Below, piece after piece: positions 1 to 11,502 of a stretch of 64,000 nucleotides of DNA. The first letter of the stretch is position 1. Each line of letters opens with the position of its first letter. The notes under the pieces are model-generated. The model saw only the letters and a list, made by a program, of their open reading frames with translations. It was not told the origin of the DNA and searched no databases. The stretch spans positions 972,749-1,036,748 of the forward strand of contig RQTK01000031.1 of assembly GCA_003991915.1 (NCBI GenBank), written 5' to 3'. This stretch comes from Elysia chlorotica. Taxonomy: Eukaryota; Mollusca; Gastropoda; Plakobranchidae. A program made the position numbers and the translations under genes.

Positions 1-261
1 ACTTCTTGCCTCAGTCTCTCTTCTCCCCTCTTGAGCAGCTTGAATGGGAAGCGCAGGGCACAAAGAGGGCGCAGCGAGCAGAGTCTGAATGCTATGACTT
101 CAAATTGTTGGCGGAGAATTCTATCTACAGGAAAACTTGGGAGACGAAGATGCTAGTGCTCAGATGGCCCGGCAGACAAGCCTCCTAGAATCGGACGATC
201 GCATCAGCAGACAGCCGTGAAGCGCTGAACGAGAATACTCCGCAGACAGACTGAGGCAAAG
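1..261 (+). other. Possible 5' leader exon (GC-rich, ends at a GT donor)
   Basis: About half G+C, well above the surrounding AT-rich sequence, and ending CAAAG|GTGCGT at 261/262, a reasonable donor. I recognise no protein: the longest open frame runs from 6 to 188 and lacks an ATG at its start. It could be the leader of the BH3-like gene 10.6 kb downstream, or belong to another gene to the left. Confidence 0.3.
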
Positions 262-2333
262 GTGCGTCCAAAAAAAAAACCCAAGTGCCTTTCACGCTTG
301 CCATGTAACTATGGTAATGACAAATTATGTAACGGTAACTTATTAGTAACGTTACTACTATTCCGTAATGATCTACACCTGTTGGGAAGGCACTGGGGCT
401 TGAGCCAACTGGTTTCTACAAACCGAAATCACATAACGGCTTCTGAAAATAGCATTTTCTCTTTAAACTCGCCAACATTAATAGGGAGCTTGTAAGAATA
501 TTCATTTTAGACGCAGAATCAAAGAAACTGCCATCTGGGCATGGCACCGTCAAGCGCATTGAAGCAGTGGGTGGTCCTCTGCACCGGATAGCGTTTCTCG
601 TTGCTGTTTAAATGCATGCCACTTGGGGAATTGATCTTTTTTTACGGGAGAGATTCAGTGTTAACTCGATATCAAATCCTTCAGTTCTAGTAACTATTAG
701 AGAGTATACCATTTTTTAAATACACTTTTGCTTCTATCAGTGTCTGCAAACATTACCAACTTTTTGAAAAGAAGGGGCGTGTGGGCGGTTGTTTTCCCCA
801 TTCCATGATATTACGTCTTAAAAAAGAAGAAGATTAATATAAAAAAAATAGTACCGGAAGTGACGAAGTCAAAATTCATAAGACTTTTGGAAAACCAAAA
901 AGGCATTTTTGTAATTTAAGAGTGGGGTAAAAAATCAATGTAAGCAAAAGTTTGAAAACATTTTCCTCCATAATTAAAAGCCTGAATCTGCCTGACAAGT
1001 GTGTAAAATCGTCTATAATAAATTTGAAGAAAGATAATTACAATCATGTCCAAACATTTATTTTGTTGTAGAGCACAATCGTCGAAATGATGACTGCCTT
1101 TATTTATTCTGAGGCTGTACATATTGTATTTTGCATTAACGAGGTCATATTATAATGACTTAATGTGCATGTATTGCTATAAAGCAGTAGTTTTAGTTCT
1201 TCAATTGATTGTTTCAGTTGTTTAGATTTGGGAATAGATGCAGGTAACGGCCGATATGGTGACTGAATATACATATCATATAATTCATACCATTAGCTGT
1301 TATGAATGTTATATTGACTCGCTCCGCCTCTCCTCCACAGGCAACATACAAACAATGAAATAGTAAATGTTCCTTCCGAGAAATAGTTTACGTCATTGAA
1401 CTGTCCACAATACTCTCTTTAGTGTTTACTGATTTTTTCAAATCATCAGAAGACAATCAAGTTCGGTACTTCCAGATATCATTTTTTATTCAGACGTTTA
1501 TGTATGATGTTATTAGCTTTCACTCACTTTATCTACGTGTACAGTAAGCTATACTTTATTCCACCCTCATGAGAAGATACCTTATATGAATTATTAAAAC
1601 CTAGAATTGAAACAACTAGATCATTCCATAACTGTAATTTTGTTCGGACTAGGCTGCTTAAAAATGCAAAAGTAAGAAGAAGCAAAATGAAACGATAGTC
1701 ATAATTTAACAACACCTTAGCCTTTTTTGCTGAGATGGCCCTTTAAAACAATATTTTTAGCTTCATGTAAAAATGTTTCAAAATCATTTTTTTCATTAGG
1801 TTATACAGACTCCTTTTTCATCTTCAACGTAGATGGAGTAGCGATTGAAAGACTACCTAGGTTAGGAAATATGACTTGTCTGAACCTAACACGCAGTCAA
1901 AAATGATATCTACATACAGTTCACAACATAACTGCAGTAAGTCTGTTTTAATTGTTCTGTTGAACAGTGCACACTTATATTTATTAGGGCCTATTTAAAG
2001 CATGGTGAAAACTTTTATTTTTAAAACCTGACGAAAACTATTGATAATATTATTGATTTGAAGATCAGTACGAATGACAATGGTGATGGATTTGGTAATA
2101 GAGAGGTCAGTTCAAAGTGATAATATTAATGGTGGCAGTAAATGTGGTGAGCATGATAGTTTTGCTGATAAGTTACTGAATCGGATACTGATCTATGATT
2201 GTGAAAATGACTTTTAAAAATAATTATCAGTCTATATGTCCCTTTATGTGCGACTGCGTAATCTATATAAGTATCAGTAACAAAAAAACAACAAAAAAAA
2301 AACAAACAAACAAACAAACAAAAACCTAAAAAA

Positions 2334-2415
2334 NNNNNNNNNNNNNNNNNNNNNNNNNNNNNNNNNNNNNNNNNNNNNNNNNNNNNNNNNNNNNNNNNNN
2401 NNNNNNNNNNNNNNN
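2334..2415. other. Assembly gap (82 N)
   Basis: A run of N between an A-rich (AAAC)n stretch and an (AAT)n microsatellite. Simple-repeat collapse is the likely reason for the gap. Confidence 0.95.
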
Positions 2416-2468
<53 letters not shown>

Positions 2469-2470
2469 TA
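2416..2470. repeat. (AAT)n microsatellite
   Basis: About 17 AAT units, starting directly at the right edge of the N gap. Confidence 0.9.
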
Positions 2471-5317
2471 ATGATGCTTTTATTTACACAATTTTAACAA
2501 TCAGTATTATAATGAAATTCTGATGTATTGATTACTGAAAATAATTTAATTAGCACTTATGATCATTATTGTCTTAAGTTAAATCTCACTGGAGGGAAAA
2601 TGTAGGTTTGTGAATGCAATGAACTAGCCTAAAATTATGGAAATAAATATCACAAAGTTACGGTAGTTTTAAAACAAAATATTTCACAAAAACTATATCT
2701 ACATCCAGCTATCTATGAGGCTTTCAAATATATTTTTCTTGACAAAAAATAGCTTTTCGCTTTTGTTTTTTGTTTGTTTTTATGTGTACAAGAGCTGTAC
2801 GGAATGATGCCAGTATACTTTTACTTTACATCCCTCCCCCTAACTCCACCCCCCCCCTAAAAACGAAAAACAAACAACAACAAAAACCAGAACAACAATA
2901 TTGATCAATGACTTTGAAAGTGGCAAGAATACGGAAGTTCTGTCATTTTTTAAATCCTGAATTCCTTGCTGCAGCAGCACCTGAAGGAAGGATGGCCATG
3001 CTCTCACATTCTTTGAGTTCTTCTCAAAAGCCATGGTTGTGTGTTGACTTGCACCAACAAACCAAGGCAAAATTAAACAATAAAGTAATGATTTACATTT
3101 GAATTGTAATAGTTGTTCACTATCATTATGCAAGTTCTTATTTTCAGAAGATTTTGCACAGAGTAAAAAGTTATATATAAAAAATAACTTTAAAACTAAC
3201 TTGTTATATTATTTGATTTGGCATAATAACAATGTGAATAATGTGCTGTGTGCCATGTAGGCTACGATTCGAATTTAAAATAACTAAATGTTCTACCAAT
3301 ACAATAGCATCATTTTAAATAATATTTGTTGCATTGCCTACATCCATTATAGCTAGAGTACCATCTTTAATTTTATATTTTCATATTGTCCAATAATACG
3401 AATGTGACATACATTATTTTGTGTCCTCTCATTTCTTTTATAACCTTATCACATCCCATGATTTTAGGCCTCTTCCTCGTATGCACACTATTTTGGGGAA
3501 ATTCCGAAAATTTGAAAGGTAAAAGCTTTGATAATTTTTTTTATTTATTATTTTAGAAATGGAGGCTGCGCAGATCAATACAAAAAGGTGACATTAGTTA
3601 GAGAGCGTTATGACCTCCAAGATTTCTTTCGTCGAGCTAGCTATGAATGAAATAACTTTTTTTTTGTTTATAATAGAATGTCTGAGCAAATCAAAGCACA
3701 CCTCATTGTCTGATAGAGCAAAATTAATTATTTTTTACAGGTTGCTTCGAACACCATGAACCTTTAGAGCCATGGGTTATTCTTTTTTTTTTTTTTTTTG
3801 AGTGTCAACCTCAACTGTGTGATTTTTTGTTGGATGATTAAAATATCATTAGCCCTTATATAAAGAAATATGTTTTTCTCTGGAGTATTTTGTACTCTTT
3901 GCAGAGGATCGAAGTATTTTCTTATCACATGTGCTCAAGCCACAACTATATTTTTTTAATAAGACGAACGCTATCGTAAAAATTAATCTCATCATTAATT
4001 AAGATACACATCGACATCGACCTACTCATGCAGAAAACTAAACTTTATGAGCTACATCCTTTATGAGATATGTAAGTGATGGATCCAAGGTATCAGATTA
4101 CGAAAAGGACTCAGCTGTTGATGCCATCTTAATTACATTATTATATATTTTTTTCTTTATGATATATATATATACGTTGGTCAATCTTCAGATCACAGGT
4201 GCTGATCCTTTCATATATTTAGGAAAAAATAAAAGTGTTATAAAGTCTCATTGCTTAGGAAAAGGTGGTAACATTTTATTTCTAAGACTCCTTTAGGCCT
4301 AAACCTTCAATAATAAAAGACAATAATGCTTTAAATTACATTTTACTCTCCAATCATAGACCTCAGTCTCTAAGTCTGTTCATCTTGTCCCTCCTAAGAG
4401 ACAAAATAAAAAATACCTGGTAATATGAAGTAAATTAATTTTTGTAATCATTGCATTACAAAGGGATTTATTAAAAAGCTATTAAAAAACTGTCAAGAGG
4501 TCAACGAACGGGTTTAATATGAGGTCACCACTTCTCGGTATGTTAAATATTTAGAAAATACTGTATTTTTTTCCTTTTTCTTTTTCTTTATTAAGAATGT
4601 GAACAAAGACGTGAACATAAATGTAGGATCAAGTTAGTTCATCAAACAATAAGGATGATTAATGCTAATCGTTGCGCTTTGTTATACCCCCCAAAAAAAA
4701 AAAAAAAAAAAAAAAAAAACACATCTTGATATCTACTACAAAACGATGCTGTACCGTTTCTGTTTGTTGAACATTTCTTATGCCTTCCAAGGAAGTAAAA
4801 TTTAATTTATTTATTCGAAATTACATGCCCTACAGGCAGTTTTCACATATCAGGGGTAATTCTTTTGAAAACTGATAACATTAATTTTAGTAGGCCCATT
4901 TCATACTTACGCTTTTGAATGTAAACATTGTTGCGTACTTGTATTTGTTAAAAAAAGAGGGTAGGGGAAGAATAAAAAAGAGGCAAGAAACAAAAACAAA
5001 AATAAAAACTAAACACAGACACCTAAATGATTCATAATAATTATCGTGCTCCCTGACGAAAGGACATATTGAAATTGAAATAAACTATAGTCACTTTACT
5101 GTGCATGAACTTCTAATTAATACATCTAAAAGAAAACAACAAACAACCCATACACACATGCACAATTTTAGTTTTTTGATAACCTTTAGATATCCGCTGA
5201 ATTAGTCGGTGTGTGCTTTTTATGTTGTTTGAATTGAGAGCGAATCTGGTATTTTTCTAGTGTATTGCATCAGTTAAAGTGAACAAATGATAGTAAAAAA
5301 AAACAACCCTAACCACT

Positions 5318-5390
5318 GCAGCAGCCGCAGCGGCAGAAGCAGCAGCAGCAGCAACAACAATAACAACAACAACAACAACAACAGTAGTAA
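5318..5390. repeat. CAG/CAA trinucleotide repeat
   Basis: An imperfect GCAGCAGC... tract passing into (CAA)n. No open frame with gene features uses it, so it is not a polyglutamine exon as far as can be seen. Confidence 0.8.
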
Positions 5391-6570
5391 CAACAACACT
5401 CCCTATAAAGGGTAGTTATAAACGAAAATGGTTTAATAACCCATTTTCGAAATTCTTTTTAAATCACAAAGGGAAAAAAAGACTGATAAAAGAGGGGCAG
5501 CCCTTTTTTTAATAACGAATAACACGAACGCTTTGGACAAAAAATATTATCAGAGACTCTAGATATTAGCGAGACGGTGCACGAAGTGACTTCATACTGC
5601 TATAGAAAGGGAGAGGCTGCTTGACATGTGCTGGGGTGTGTCATTCTGGCATTGTGGCAGCTGCAGGACCAGCTGAGAGAGTAAATTATATGGGTTAAAG
5701 AAGGGGCGTGTACTTTACTCATCCGTTTTTTAATTCAAATTGATTGTATTCATTTTTATATCAACCTTTTCCTGTCAAAATTTATATAAACAAGATTCTG
5801 AAGCCGGATGAACAGCAGATTAGGGATATTGAAAAGTGTGGGGATATCACAATAATACTGTTTTACTGAAACAGGATTCATCAAAGAGCTCGGCGCATAC
5901 TATAATTGCTTCTATTTAATTCTTTGAGTGTTTTCTCTAAATCCTTGCATTTACACCTAGCAAAAAATGTAGTTTTCAGAAAAATTAACTATAGGCCAAA
6001 CCATGCAAATGAAAATGGGACCACCTGTCCCAGCAAATAGATGAAAATCTAACAGAATGCCCAAGGCCCTTCTTAAACCCTATTTCAATTGGGAAGAATG
6101 CAAATACTCTGTTGTAAACCTTTAAAATCATTTACATCAATTATTTCATAATAATGCGATTTTTGTGTGTGTGCAGGTTTCTCTATTGTGATTTTTACAG
6201 TGTCGCAAAAAAAAAAAAAAAAAACACTGCAGCGCTAGCTGCATGATACATTGCAAAGTCTGAGGGCTGAATTTCACAGACTTAATTGTGCAGACAGCTG
6301 GTCGACCCACCAATCAAATTCGCCTGCGTGAACCGCTTTAGATCGTTTTCTTAAATTATCAGAAAGAACTACAACATGTACTACTTCTAATGGGTGTCAT
6401 TTTTTTTTCATTTTGATATTTTAACTGTTTCAATTTATCATATATCTCTATTTATCTTTTACATGTAAAATATTAGTGTTTACGTATGATTTTTTTTTCT
6501 GATGACGGCTTACGTCCAATAGCGTACATGTCTTGTGTGTCATTTTGTTGCTACTACTACTATTATTACT

Positions 6571-6708
<138 letters not shown>

Positions 6709-7224
6709 ATGATACAGAAAAGCAGTCCAACAACTATAGAGGCTTTAACAGACGGAGCTAAGTCTAGGGAAATAAGGTGAAAATAGGTTAGAAGGGATTC
6801 ACCCTCCCTAGAGTGCGGTGGAACTGGTAGGAATGACAAACTGAAGGTGCTGAATTTGATATTAGATATAGAATCTAGATCTATAAAACCATTTTCATTT
6901 GTTAAGCCTAGATTGTAGATTTAGATTGACTGCTCAAGTAAGCCAAGATTCTAGATCTATATAGATTGCTCAAGATTGCTCAAGTCCAGAGGTAGAGGCA
7001 GTGCGTGGAACTGACGAACTTTTAGCAATGCCATTAGAACATTCGGTAGTCTATGACGCTTTGACTTCTTAAAAACTTGGTACTTGGCGATGGACAACGA
7101 ATAGATTTAACCAAACCTATATCTAGTTATTATTAAAAGATGATCCCGAAATCCGAAAGCGAACTATTTTTATCTTTAATTAAAATAAATTTATGACAAA
7201 ATAAATCAATAAAAAAAACATGTC

Positions 7225-7733
7225 ACCTTCCAGGTCTCTAGCAGGCTTTGCCACTGTTCTTGAATTGTCTCATCTGGTAGTAAGGAGAGCACACTGGACG
7301 TGTTCCTCAGTTCTGTTCTGCTCTTTCAGTGTTTCTTCCTCTCTAAGACACTGTACATTGGACTTGTGTGCTGGTCGCCCTGCCCTGTCGTTGGAAGCCT
7401 TGAACTTGGTCTTAAGTAGGCCCCTACGGCAAGAACCAGGTGGTGTTCTGACGTTGCATCCGCGCCGCGTTTCACCATCGTGCATGCTTCGTTTCCACTC
7501 TCTGCCGATTGTGATGTGATCTACTATTTGATTTTCTGTCTTGTCGTCGGGTGAAATCCATGTTATGTTATGAATGGTCTTGTGCGGGAAAAGAGTACCT
7601 CCGATTGCAGCAGATCAGGAAACTCAGTAAAAAATTCTCCATTCCCGCTCTGATTTCCGGTATCGTGGGTTCCCACGATATGCTCTATGTTTGTGTTGTC
7701 CGTGCCTACTTTAGCGTTCGGGTATCCCAAGTA
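7225..7733 (-). mobile_element. RTE-type LINE, endonuclease domain (fragment, left part)
   Basis: The minus strand reads NAKVGTDNTNIEHIVGTHD, then FSRTRPFIT, ENQIVDHITIGREWKRSMHD and RRGCNVRT. This is the C-terminal half of the apurinic endonuclease domain of RTE/BovB-like LINEs (family signatures NAKVG and the H-x-T-I-x-x-x-W-R-R-S block). It has several frame breaks and stops, so it is inactive. The reverse transcriptase is missing: the copy ends near 7225. Confidence 0.75.
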
Positions 7734-7995
7734 GAGGGGGGCGCGGTGGTCCAGGGGTAGAACATCGGCTTCCGACGCAAACGGTCCCGAGTTCGAATCC
7801 CTGATGTTGCGTTCCCTACTGGTTGGGTCGGTGTCAGTATAATGTGACCGGCTGAGACAGGAGTCATGGTATCCCCGCCCTGTCTCGTGTGTGGCAGCAC
7901 ATAAAATTGTCAGACGTCCGTCTTGGGGCCGTCCACAGTATAGCATATATAGTGCTGCTGTTGGACGTTAAACCAACCCAACAACAACAACAACA
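7734..7995 (+). mobile_element. tRNA-derived SINE, full length, inserted in the LINE
   Basis: 262 bp flanked by a perfect 10-bp target duplication, ATCCCAAGTA (7724-7733 and 7996-8005). The head has Pol III promoter boxes: an A box in GCGCGGTGGTCCAGGGGTAG (7740-7759) and a B box in GGTCCCGAGTTCGAATCCC (7783-7801). The body contains GACCGGCTGAGACAGGAG, GGCAGCACATAAAATTGTCA and CTGTTGGACGTTAAACCAAC, then a (CAA)n tail. It is the best copy of a family seen about five times in the window. Confidence 0.85.
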
Positions 7996-8715
7996 ATCCC
8001 AAGTAAATTTTCATGTCTCTCTTTGTGACTTTATCGATCGCCGTCTTGACGTGTCCATAGCAACTCACCTTCTCCTCGATCTCTGCTACATTTGTGGGAG
8101 CATAGCACTGGATTATATTGACTCTTCTACCCTCCAAATTAAATCGTGCAGTGAGAATCTTCGACGATACAGGTTCTCAGGACAACGGTGTCTGTGTTGC
8201 CCCAGGCGTCATAAGTAGGCTAATGCGACTCCATGTGTGTATGTGCCCGACCCTCATCATTTCCAGAGTGGATTGTGGTGTTTCCACCAGCTAGTCTTGT
8301 TCTTCCTGTCCCTGTCCATTTGGTCTCACAGAGGCATAATATTTTGAAGACGTAATAAGTGTGCAGTTCTTCCGGCCTTAATACAGGTTTCTGATGTTCC
8401 AGGTCTCTGCCCTGTTTTTGCTCTTAGTCGTCAGAAGAGTTGTCGGCACACCGGCTCCCCTAAGGCGTTCACCGGTGCACGTCATGAGCTCTACGTGAGA
8501 CTTAGTGAATATTTATTGTAACAGTAACTGTAACAGTAATTATTCTTACGAGACGGGGTTGCTAATCCCTCGCCCAATCTCCAACCTGGAGGGCCAGTGA
8601 GTGCTCTCAATCTGGTCTCTACCTTAAATTTTGACCTGTCTGGCTTAATGAGGTGATTGAGTCGCGCAAGCCTCCTTAACAACGGCAATGTGTCACTGTT
8701 TGGGAAGTAGATGAA
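7996..8715 (-). mobile_element. RTE-type LINE, 5' region and endonuclease start (right part)
   Basis: Continues the same LINE on the other side of the SINE. The minus strand reads ETWNIRNLY, MTPGATQT, ARFNLEGRRVNIIQCYAPTN, EIEEKVSCYGHVKTAI and RDMKIYLG, the N-terminal half of the RTE/BovB-like endonuclease. The SINE splits it between KIYLG and NAKVG. Frame breaks are present. Further 5', a stretch at 8540-8700 looks like non-coding leader. Confidence 0.75.
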
Positions 8716-10510
8716 GTTGGGATAGCTTTATTTTACTCTCGGGAGTTAAACATGACTATCAATCAAATGTTTTGTAAACACGTAGGCCCTATACATGTAA
8801 CTAGCCCATTTGTAACAACATGTTTTATATTTTGGTGTGTAAATTGTGGGTTGTAAAGTTGAACTTCTGACATAAATATTCCTATGTTCAGGTTTTTTTC
8901 TATTTATTGACCATTTTTTAGATTCTGTAAAAATCGGGAAATTTGCAATTATTTGCGGCCGCAAATTTCAGAACTGCGGGGACAGCTAAACTGTGCAACA
9001 TGGTCACATTCATACCTTCTGCATTAAAGACTTCAGAAACAGGAAGCCAGAAAATAATTTCGGGCAGGAAACGAAACAAGGTTTTGCTGCTTTTGCATCC
9101 CGCAACTTATTCCGTATTATTCTGGAGTTTCTCAGATACAACGTAATTATTCACATCAAGTTTAAGCTCTGTGTCTGCAGTCTATTCTAGGTCTAGAGCT
9201 ATTGGATGTCGCAAATAAAAGTCCGATGTTTAATGTGAGCTAACATTTCCTTCTTCAGGAGGTAAATAAATTAAATGGAGCTAGTATAAATCTAATCTAG
9301 CCCCTAGATCTAGATCTAGAATCTCTCTATATATAATAATGATAATCTTACTCTGTTATCTAGATCTAGTACTAATCTAGAAAGTCTATAGATCTAGATC
9401 CTAATTAGAATCTAGATATACAAGCGATCCAGTCTAGATCATCTGTAAATCTGAATGACTATGACTATCTGACATTTGGGTTACATAGATGAGATGATAG
9501 ATCATAGATCTAGAATCTAAATCTTAAAAAAAACAACTCAGTTGACTGCCTCGCAGTGAAAGAACTAGATTAGTATCATTAGATCTAGATCTACTGGTTC
9601 CGCTAACGACTCTAGATCTATACTTACTTAGCACCTCCCAACTGGGCACTGCGGGGTGCTGAGTAATAATGGGCCTTCATTCTTATTTTCTTCCTATTTC
9701 TATCACACGAGAAACTCACGAATGGGTGTACAGGCTCTTAAAAATGTCAACCAATGAAATCAATGAATAGTTTGGATGATTCTCAGCCTCCTAGTCCATT
9801 ATGATGGTTAAATATCACTGATGATAGCCCAAATCTTAAAGAAAGGAAAGGGCTTAGGAAGGAGCAAGAAACCCCCCGTAGAGATCTTTGGACTTTGGAC
9901 AATCTGTTGGTATTTAGTCCATGTGAGACCATTGATGTATCTAGGGAGATGGTGATGAAAGCCAGGCTTTGACTGATTCAGATGGAAGTGTCAAATGCCG
10001 CCCCTTGAGACACAAAGACAAACAGACACACATACGGAACTCGGAAGTGAATTTAGGTGATAGCCACATTGCTGCATGATATGTTGAACTCCAGTCTGTT
10101 CTGTATTATATGTGTGACTGTGGGCTAATTGAAATTTGCTCATTTTTACACTCTACTGAGTTTATTTGGATAGTAGAAAGACACGTGCTGTAAATGTAAC
10201 TGCCGGTGCATCGGTTGATGTTTTGATCAATATTGCCAGCTGAATTCAATTCTACGTAACAGCAAACACCCCCTTTACGATATAAGTTTTACGCTCTGCT
10301 CGGAGAATAAGATCTTGCAATCCCCGTCAAAAACGGAATGATATATGTTACTTATAAATTCTGCCTCTGTTAGACTTTCTAGAAATCAATCACATTGTAA
10401 CATTTCTTGCCTGTATCTTAATGTTATAGATCTGTGAGCTGTCCTAATGATATAGAATAAAGAGTGTACTATATGGAGGTTTTTAAACAAAAAGAGATAG
10501 ATTGTGAAAG
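8716..10510. other. No gene seen; TCTAGATC-rich AT sequence
   Basis: No coding region recognised. It contains a dense cluster of overlapping AGATCTAGATC-like motifs (9290-9620) and the palindrome TTTGCGGCCGCAAA (8953-8966) close to a 16-mer shared with 46493. Confidence 0.5.
9290..9620. repeat. Cluster of TCTAGATC-type palindromic motifs
   Basis: More than ten occurrences of CTAGATCTAG-like hexamers and octamers in about 330 bases, with related clusters at 6840-6965 and 28310-28550. They are self-complementary and interspersed, not a strict tandem array. Confidence 0.6.
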
Positions 10511-10534
10511 GGGAGAGAAAGAGGGAAGGCGGGA

Positions 10535-10612
10535 GGGAAAGTTTAGGTGGTCTAACGTCCAACGTCTGCACTATATCTAGGTTCTATTGTGGAGGGGCCC
10601 AAGACTGGCGTC
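10535..10612 (-). mobile_element. SINE 3'-end fragment
   Basis: The minus strand ends like the full SINE: a block matching TTGGACGTTAAACC, and CAGACGCCAGTCTTGGG-like sequence upstream of it. The head and tail are missing. Confidence 0.6.
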
Positions 10613-10838
10613 TGACATAGAAATACAATACAATAAACAATTTATATCTATAGTGCAAAATTAATTAGCCATATGAACGGATTCTATCAACAGATAAATC
10701 AATGATAAAATCATGATTTTGAAGAAATGATAATGATTATAATAAATAATATTTATCATTTTTGTGTCTAGTGTAAAGTAATACATATAATGTTTATATC
10801 CATACTTGATTTGCATTAAATCATGTTTAATAAAAGAA

Positions 10839-10867
10839 ATTGTTTTTTTTCTTTCATTTTGTCCAGG
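10839..10867 (+). other. 3' splice site upstream of the BH3-like ORF
   Basis: A long T/C tract (10840-10862) ends in TTTTGTCCAG at 10866, so the exon with the BH3-like ORF would begin at 10867. The 39 nt before the ATG would be 5' UTR, with further leader exon(s) upstream. Confidence 0.6.
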
Positions 10868-10892
10868 TATCTACTATCATTTCTTGTGGGGT

Positions 10893-10919
10893 ATGATTAT
10901 GTCTGATGATGAACGGTAA
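10893..10919 (+). promoter_or_regulatory. Small upstream ORF overlapping the BH3-like start codon
   Basis: ATG at 10893 reads eight codons (M-I-M-S-D-D-E-R) to TAA at 10917-10919, in a different frame from the main ORF and overlapping its first codons. Ribosomes starting here would end just inside the main ORF, which could damp translation. This is read directly from sequence; the effect is inference. Confidence 0.45.
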
Positions 10920-11502
10920 GGATAAGAAGAAGAACACAAATCAGTTGACGCTTGTAACAAATGGGCAAGCCACCGGTGGCGGATTGCGCAGTCCGGTGTG
11001 TGGTGAAAATGTCCCTCACTTAATGGCCTCAGCATCCTCGCCTTCTCTCCTGACAGGCTGTGGAGATCCAAGCACACCGACAGGTTCTAGGATAGAGAGG
11101 CATTGTCATTCACACCATATTCACGCTGGTTCATCCGTGACAAGCCCTGATGTGCAGAATACCCCTGCGCAAGTGGTTGAATTTCCCCCTTCTCCGTCCC
11201 CATTGGTGTCTCCAGTGCCAGCATCCCAACCTCAGGATTCTAGTTTTCTATCTCCTGCTCCTCCCAGGCGCACACACCTCAACTCTAACTCAGAGAGACC
11301 AAACAGCGCCCCAACTCACCATCTGGAGAGAATCTCTGGTATGCTGCTACGCCTTGTTGGGGACCACTATCTTTGTTTGACATGTGGTAGACAACTACGT
11401 ACCATAGGAGATCAACTGGCCCTAGAGACAGATCTACGACGTGCTTTCAGTACTAGCCATCTATATTCTAATTTAGAAGATCAGAGGCGTGATGCAAACT
11501 AG
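10906..11502 (+). CDS. Probable BH3-only apoptosis activator with two tandem BH3-like motifs
   Basis: 198 aa in one exon. Residues 1-135 are low-complexity: lysine-rich start (GKDKKKN), a His cluster at 66-73, then Ser/Pro-rich. The C-terminal 60 residues look folded or helical. Two motifs fit the BH3 pattern (hydrophobic-x3-L-x2-hydrophobic-G-D). Motif 1, at 143-156, is ISGMLLRLVGDHYL (L148, V151, G152, D153). Motif 2, at 160-171, is CGRQLRTIGDQL (L164, I167, G168, D169, L171). Motif 2 strongly resembles BIM (ELRRIGDEF) and PUMA (GAQLRRMADDL). BH3-only proteins bind BCL-2-type survival proteins, or activate BAX/BAK, at mitochondria through this helix. There is no C-terminal membrane anchor and no clear dynein-light-chain TQT motif. 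An in-frame TGA at 10894-10896 shows the ORF starts in this exon. ATG 10906 has a weak context; the next codon, ATG 10909, has A at -3 and may be the real start. BH3 motifs are short, so the family call is inference; that this is a real coding exon is firmer. Confidence 0.68.
   Translation: MMNGKDKKKNTNQLTLVTNGQATGGGLRSPVCGENVPHLMASASSPSLLTGCGDPSTPTGSRIERHCHSHHIHAGSSVTSPDVQNTPAQVVEFPPSPSPLVSPVPASQPQDSSFLSPAPPRRTHLNSNSERPNSAPTHHLERISGMLLRLVGDHYLCLTCGRQLRTIGDQLALETDLRRAFSTSHLYSNLEDQRRDAN

Larger units (their letters stand above)
262..6570. other. No gene seen; AT-rich intron or intergenic DNA
   Basis: No open frame with recognisable protein features on either strand. It holds the N gap, poly-A and poly-T runs (3782-3799, 4689-4719, 6207-6224), and a CAG/CAA stretch at 5318-5390. 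If the leader exon guess is right, this is part of a 10.6-kb first intron. Confidence 0.5.

Noticed and set aside
7740-7805. A tRNA gene
   Set aside because: A and B boxes are present, but there is no acceptor-stem pairing, and the sequence runs on into a SINE body with target duplications.
8953-8966. TTTGCGGCCGCAAA as a regulatory palindrome
   Set aside because: Single short palindrome with no gene start nearby; better explained as part of a decayed repeat.
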